DNA of 64,000 bases, taken from the NCBI GenBank assembly GCA_013397455.1, contig VYZB01000016.1, positions 2,753,179 to 2,817,178 on the forward strand. The letters are read 5' to 3'. Of this stretch, positions 61,401 to 64,000 are shown piece after piece. Both the position numbers and the translations under genes were made by a program. The number at the start of each line of letters is the position of its first letter. Position 1 is the first letter of the stretch. The DNA is from Crotophaga sulcirostris. Taxonomy: Eukaryota > Chordata > Aves > Cuculiformes > Crotophagidae. The notes below the pieces were generated by a model that ran no database searches, had not been told where the DNA came from, and worked only from the letters and a program-made list of their open reading frames with translations.

Positions 61401-64000
61401 ATGCATTCTGCATAACGACCTCAGACAACAGGATTAAACACTATAACTTTAACCTCTGTGAGTGGTACCATAAGTAAAAATTTGAAACTGAAATCTTTAA
61501 GTGTCTTTAAAGGTCCAGAAACTGTATTTTTACTATCCATACTGATTACAATTCAAATAAGGATTTAGCTTTTGGGCATACATACATATATTTGTTTTTC
61601 TTGTTTATGTTAAAGGTTCTGCAGTAAAAATCAATGTGTGAAAGGATAATACATGTTACAATATCAATAACAATAATTCTTATATTCTGCCAAAGGCCAA
61701 ACCACTGTCAAAATGGGATTTCATTTTATACTTTTGTCTGCTTTCAGATAAAACCCTATCCATTTCATTTCTCTAGCACATTTATTGTCATTTGTTACAG
61801 CTCTGCTGCATGTGGAACTGATGCTGCTTAAGCATTATCTGTTAGAAGAGTAACCTTGTCAGCTAGAATGGGATATATGTGCATATGCTGATAAACTGTT
61901 TTATTGTGATTTAGCTATAATTTATTTCATCCAGCATAAAAGAAAGAGGCAGAATATAGGGCAATCTTACAGATGTATCAAGAGCCTGAACTAAATTTGC
62001 TAAAAGCTTCTGTATTTCTAATTTTTTTCCTTAAAATAATTATATATTTTCCTATTTTCCCTAGAGACAGTAGTATTTATTATTAACTGTCAAAGTTTTT
62101 AGCATGGAGTTACACACAGATTATTTGATTAAGTAAGCAACCTCACTGTCTTGGATGTTGTACAAATACGGAGGGTAGACATACTGCAGTCCTAAAATCT
62201 GAAAAAGTCTAGAAAAATAGAGAGGATGGAGAACAGAGACTTTACTTAAACAAACAGTTGGGATGTAACGAATACAACTGGGATGTAATTAATATTTTTT
62301 TATTGCATTTTTGTTTTCTTCTTTGCATAATGTATGCATATCTTTTGTTAATCCTTGATCAAGACTGATGGGGGAAAATTGGTAATGGTAATACCAGATG
62401 GGCAAGGCAGTACCAGGTATTGTGAAAAGGGGAAGGAGAGAACAAAGTCTCGCAGGTAGAACAGTTCTGTTGATGTATTTCAGTCTACCTGTAGTTTATA
62501 GGCATAGTAAATTTTTCTATTACAATTGCTCTTCATTGTCACTAGAAAATCTCAAATACTTTGAGATTTAGCCTCATTAATGTGGATAAATAAAGACAAA
62601 ATCTGCTCTCCAGCTACCATCTTTTACCTTTCCCACAGTCTTTGTATACAGACAAATAAAGTTACCTCTCAAAGTGTTTATAGAATAAGGAAATGTTTTT
62701 CATAACTACCTACTATGATTGTGGAAGAAATTTGAGATATTTAAGACTTCATATAAGCTACAAAGAGTGGTTGTGGTACTGGTTTTGTGGACAGTGCAAT
62801 TATTTCTTATTTTCACCTACTGTTGACATTAAGAGAAACAGCCCTTATTCTCTTCCATGTAATCAATATAAACATATTGCCACTTCTCTCTTTCTATGAC
62901 CTACAGGAGATGTTCCTCACTCTGCAAACTTTATTAAGCTTCTCTCTAGTTCCTGAATGCAACAAAAGCCATACTATGCAGCTCTTCTTATAGTATACCA
63001 AGACATGAAGGTATTATTTCAGAAGCACCACAGTAACACTTGTCAGTTTAAATCAAATTCTTAATCACTTTATAAAGCTAGAAATTATATGTAGTCTGAT
63101 TAGTCCACCTGGATTACATGAATTGTTTAAAACAAGAGGACATAAGCCCTCAAACTGAGAAGACACACACAAATGAAAGCTAAAAGGCTGTGACGGGTAT
63201 ATGTGGCATATAGGTGTGTATCATTTTACTTCTTTAAAGATATTCTCAGTTTCACAGTGATAGCCTAGTTGCTAATTCTGTGTCACAGAAAACACGGTAG
63301 GCGAGGAAACCAAAGACCATGTTTTATTACTAAAGCATGAACTATTGAAATTCAGATAGTTTAATTAGAATGTTTGCTTTTACGTGTTGACTTTTATGTG
63401 GTGGACATCTTGGAAATTTGTTGGAAGGATATTAATGACTGAGAAATTGTCTTTCAAGAGAACCAAATACATAAGAATGGCAGAACATTTCACAAGGATC
63501 TCACACTAACACACTCCATTAATGATTTTTCTGAATTATTTCTATAAAGTTTAGCAGCATTTGTCAGTCATGCAGAGACTTTACATTGCCCAGTTGAAAA
63601 CTGATCCATAAGCAAGAAAGCTATGGAAGACCTGTCATTTTTCACCACAACATTTTCAGAATATCTATCATGTTCACAAAAAACTTGTATCTCTTGTCAA
63701 GAGTGAGCATTTCTAAGACATGACAGATGTCCTCCACAAACTCTGTACGAACTGTCAATAACCTCTCTCAATATGGACAACAAAATTTCCACATTAATAA
63801 CCCGCACCATGGCAGTATCATTAGCTCTCTGAAATACCTACAAAAGTAAGATCAACCTTCAGATTTTCAATCCAAACACATTTAAACCAATAGTCCTCCA
63901 AAACTGACTCACAAACGTGCCATCAGCAAGCCATATTTTTTCTAAACGAAGAACCACAGCTGTGAATGTGAAAATAGATTAATAGTATGACAGTAAATTC
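58406..64000. other. AT-rich DNA, no supported gene
   Basis: Beyond the CpG island the sequence returns to AT-rich unique-looking DNA with poly-A and poly-T runs (for example 59213-59231 and 61107-61130). I found no CR1, LTR or hAT ends and no exon chain on either strand. Open frames are at most about 70 codons. It could hold introns of a plus-strand gene sharing the island. Confidence 0.5.

Noticed and set aside
1..64000. tRNA, rRNA and CRISPR-like arrays
   Set aside because: No cloverleaf with conserved T-loop, rRNA block or regularly spaced repeat was seen; the sequence is vertebrate.

Overview
The window is AT-rich vertebrate DNA, almost certainly from a bird. The repeats that can be recognised are CR1 LINEs with the avian 3' end (GGTTGGACTAGATGATCT-like text followed by ATTCTATGATTCT-like octamers), one solo LTR of an avian endogenous retrovirus, and two copies of a short hAT transposon. 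One unresolved base (12478) and a 20-base N run (44437-44456) show a draft assembly. There are no bacterial genes, and most short ORFs are chance openings in AT-rich DNA.

Positions 1-38000 look intergenic. They hold a truncated CR1 at 14.4 kb, a 205-bp hAT element at 14.7 kb, an old CR1 fragment at 18.0 kb, a near full-length but broken CR1 at 21.1-24.7 kb (with an inverted CR1 piece inside it), CR1 3' ends at 26.4, 28.7 and 32.2 kb, and a second, oppositely oriented hAT copy at 33.2 kb.

Positions 38060-49764 on the minus strand carry the most interesting content: a chain of at least twelve short exons. Each is open in one frame, bounded by AG/GT splice sites, and in phase with the next. The chain ends in a stop codon at 38203 with an AATAAA signal about 120 bases beyond it. 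The joined frame is 357 codons including the stop and lacks its 5' end. I do not recognise the protein. A weaker set of phase-compatible exons continues upstream to about 53.8 kb. A CpG island at about 58.16-58.40 kb has tandem CACGTG boxes, an ETS site and a strong minus-strand splice donor at 58170, so it is the likely promoter of the same gene. If so, the gene spans about 20 kb. A solo LTR and several CR1 copies lie in its introns, including a head-to-head CR1 pair at 56.9-58.1 kb that forms a large inverted repeat next to the promoter.

Positions 58410-64000 are AT-rich and I see no supported gene there. Exons were found by eye from splice motifs and phase, so single exons are less certain than the chain as a whole. 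No similarity search could be run.
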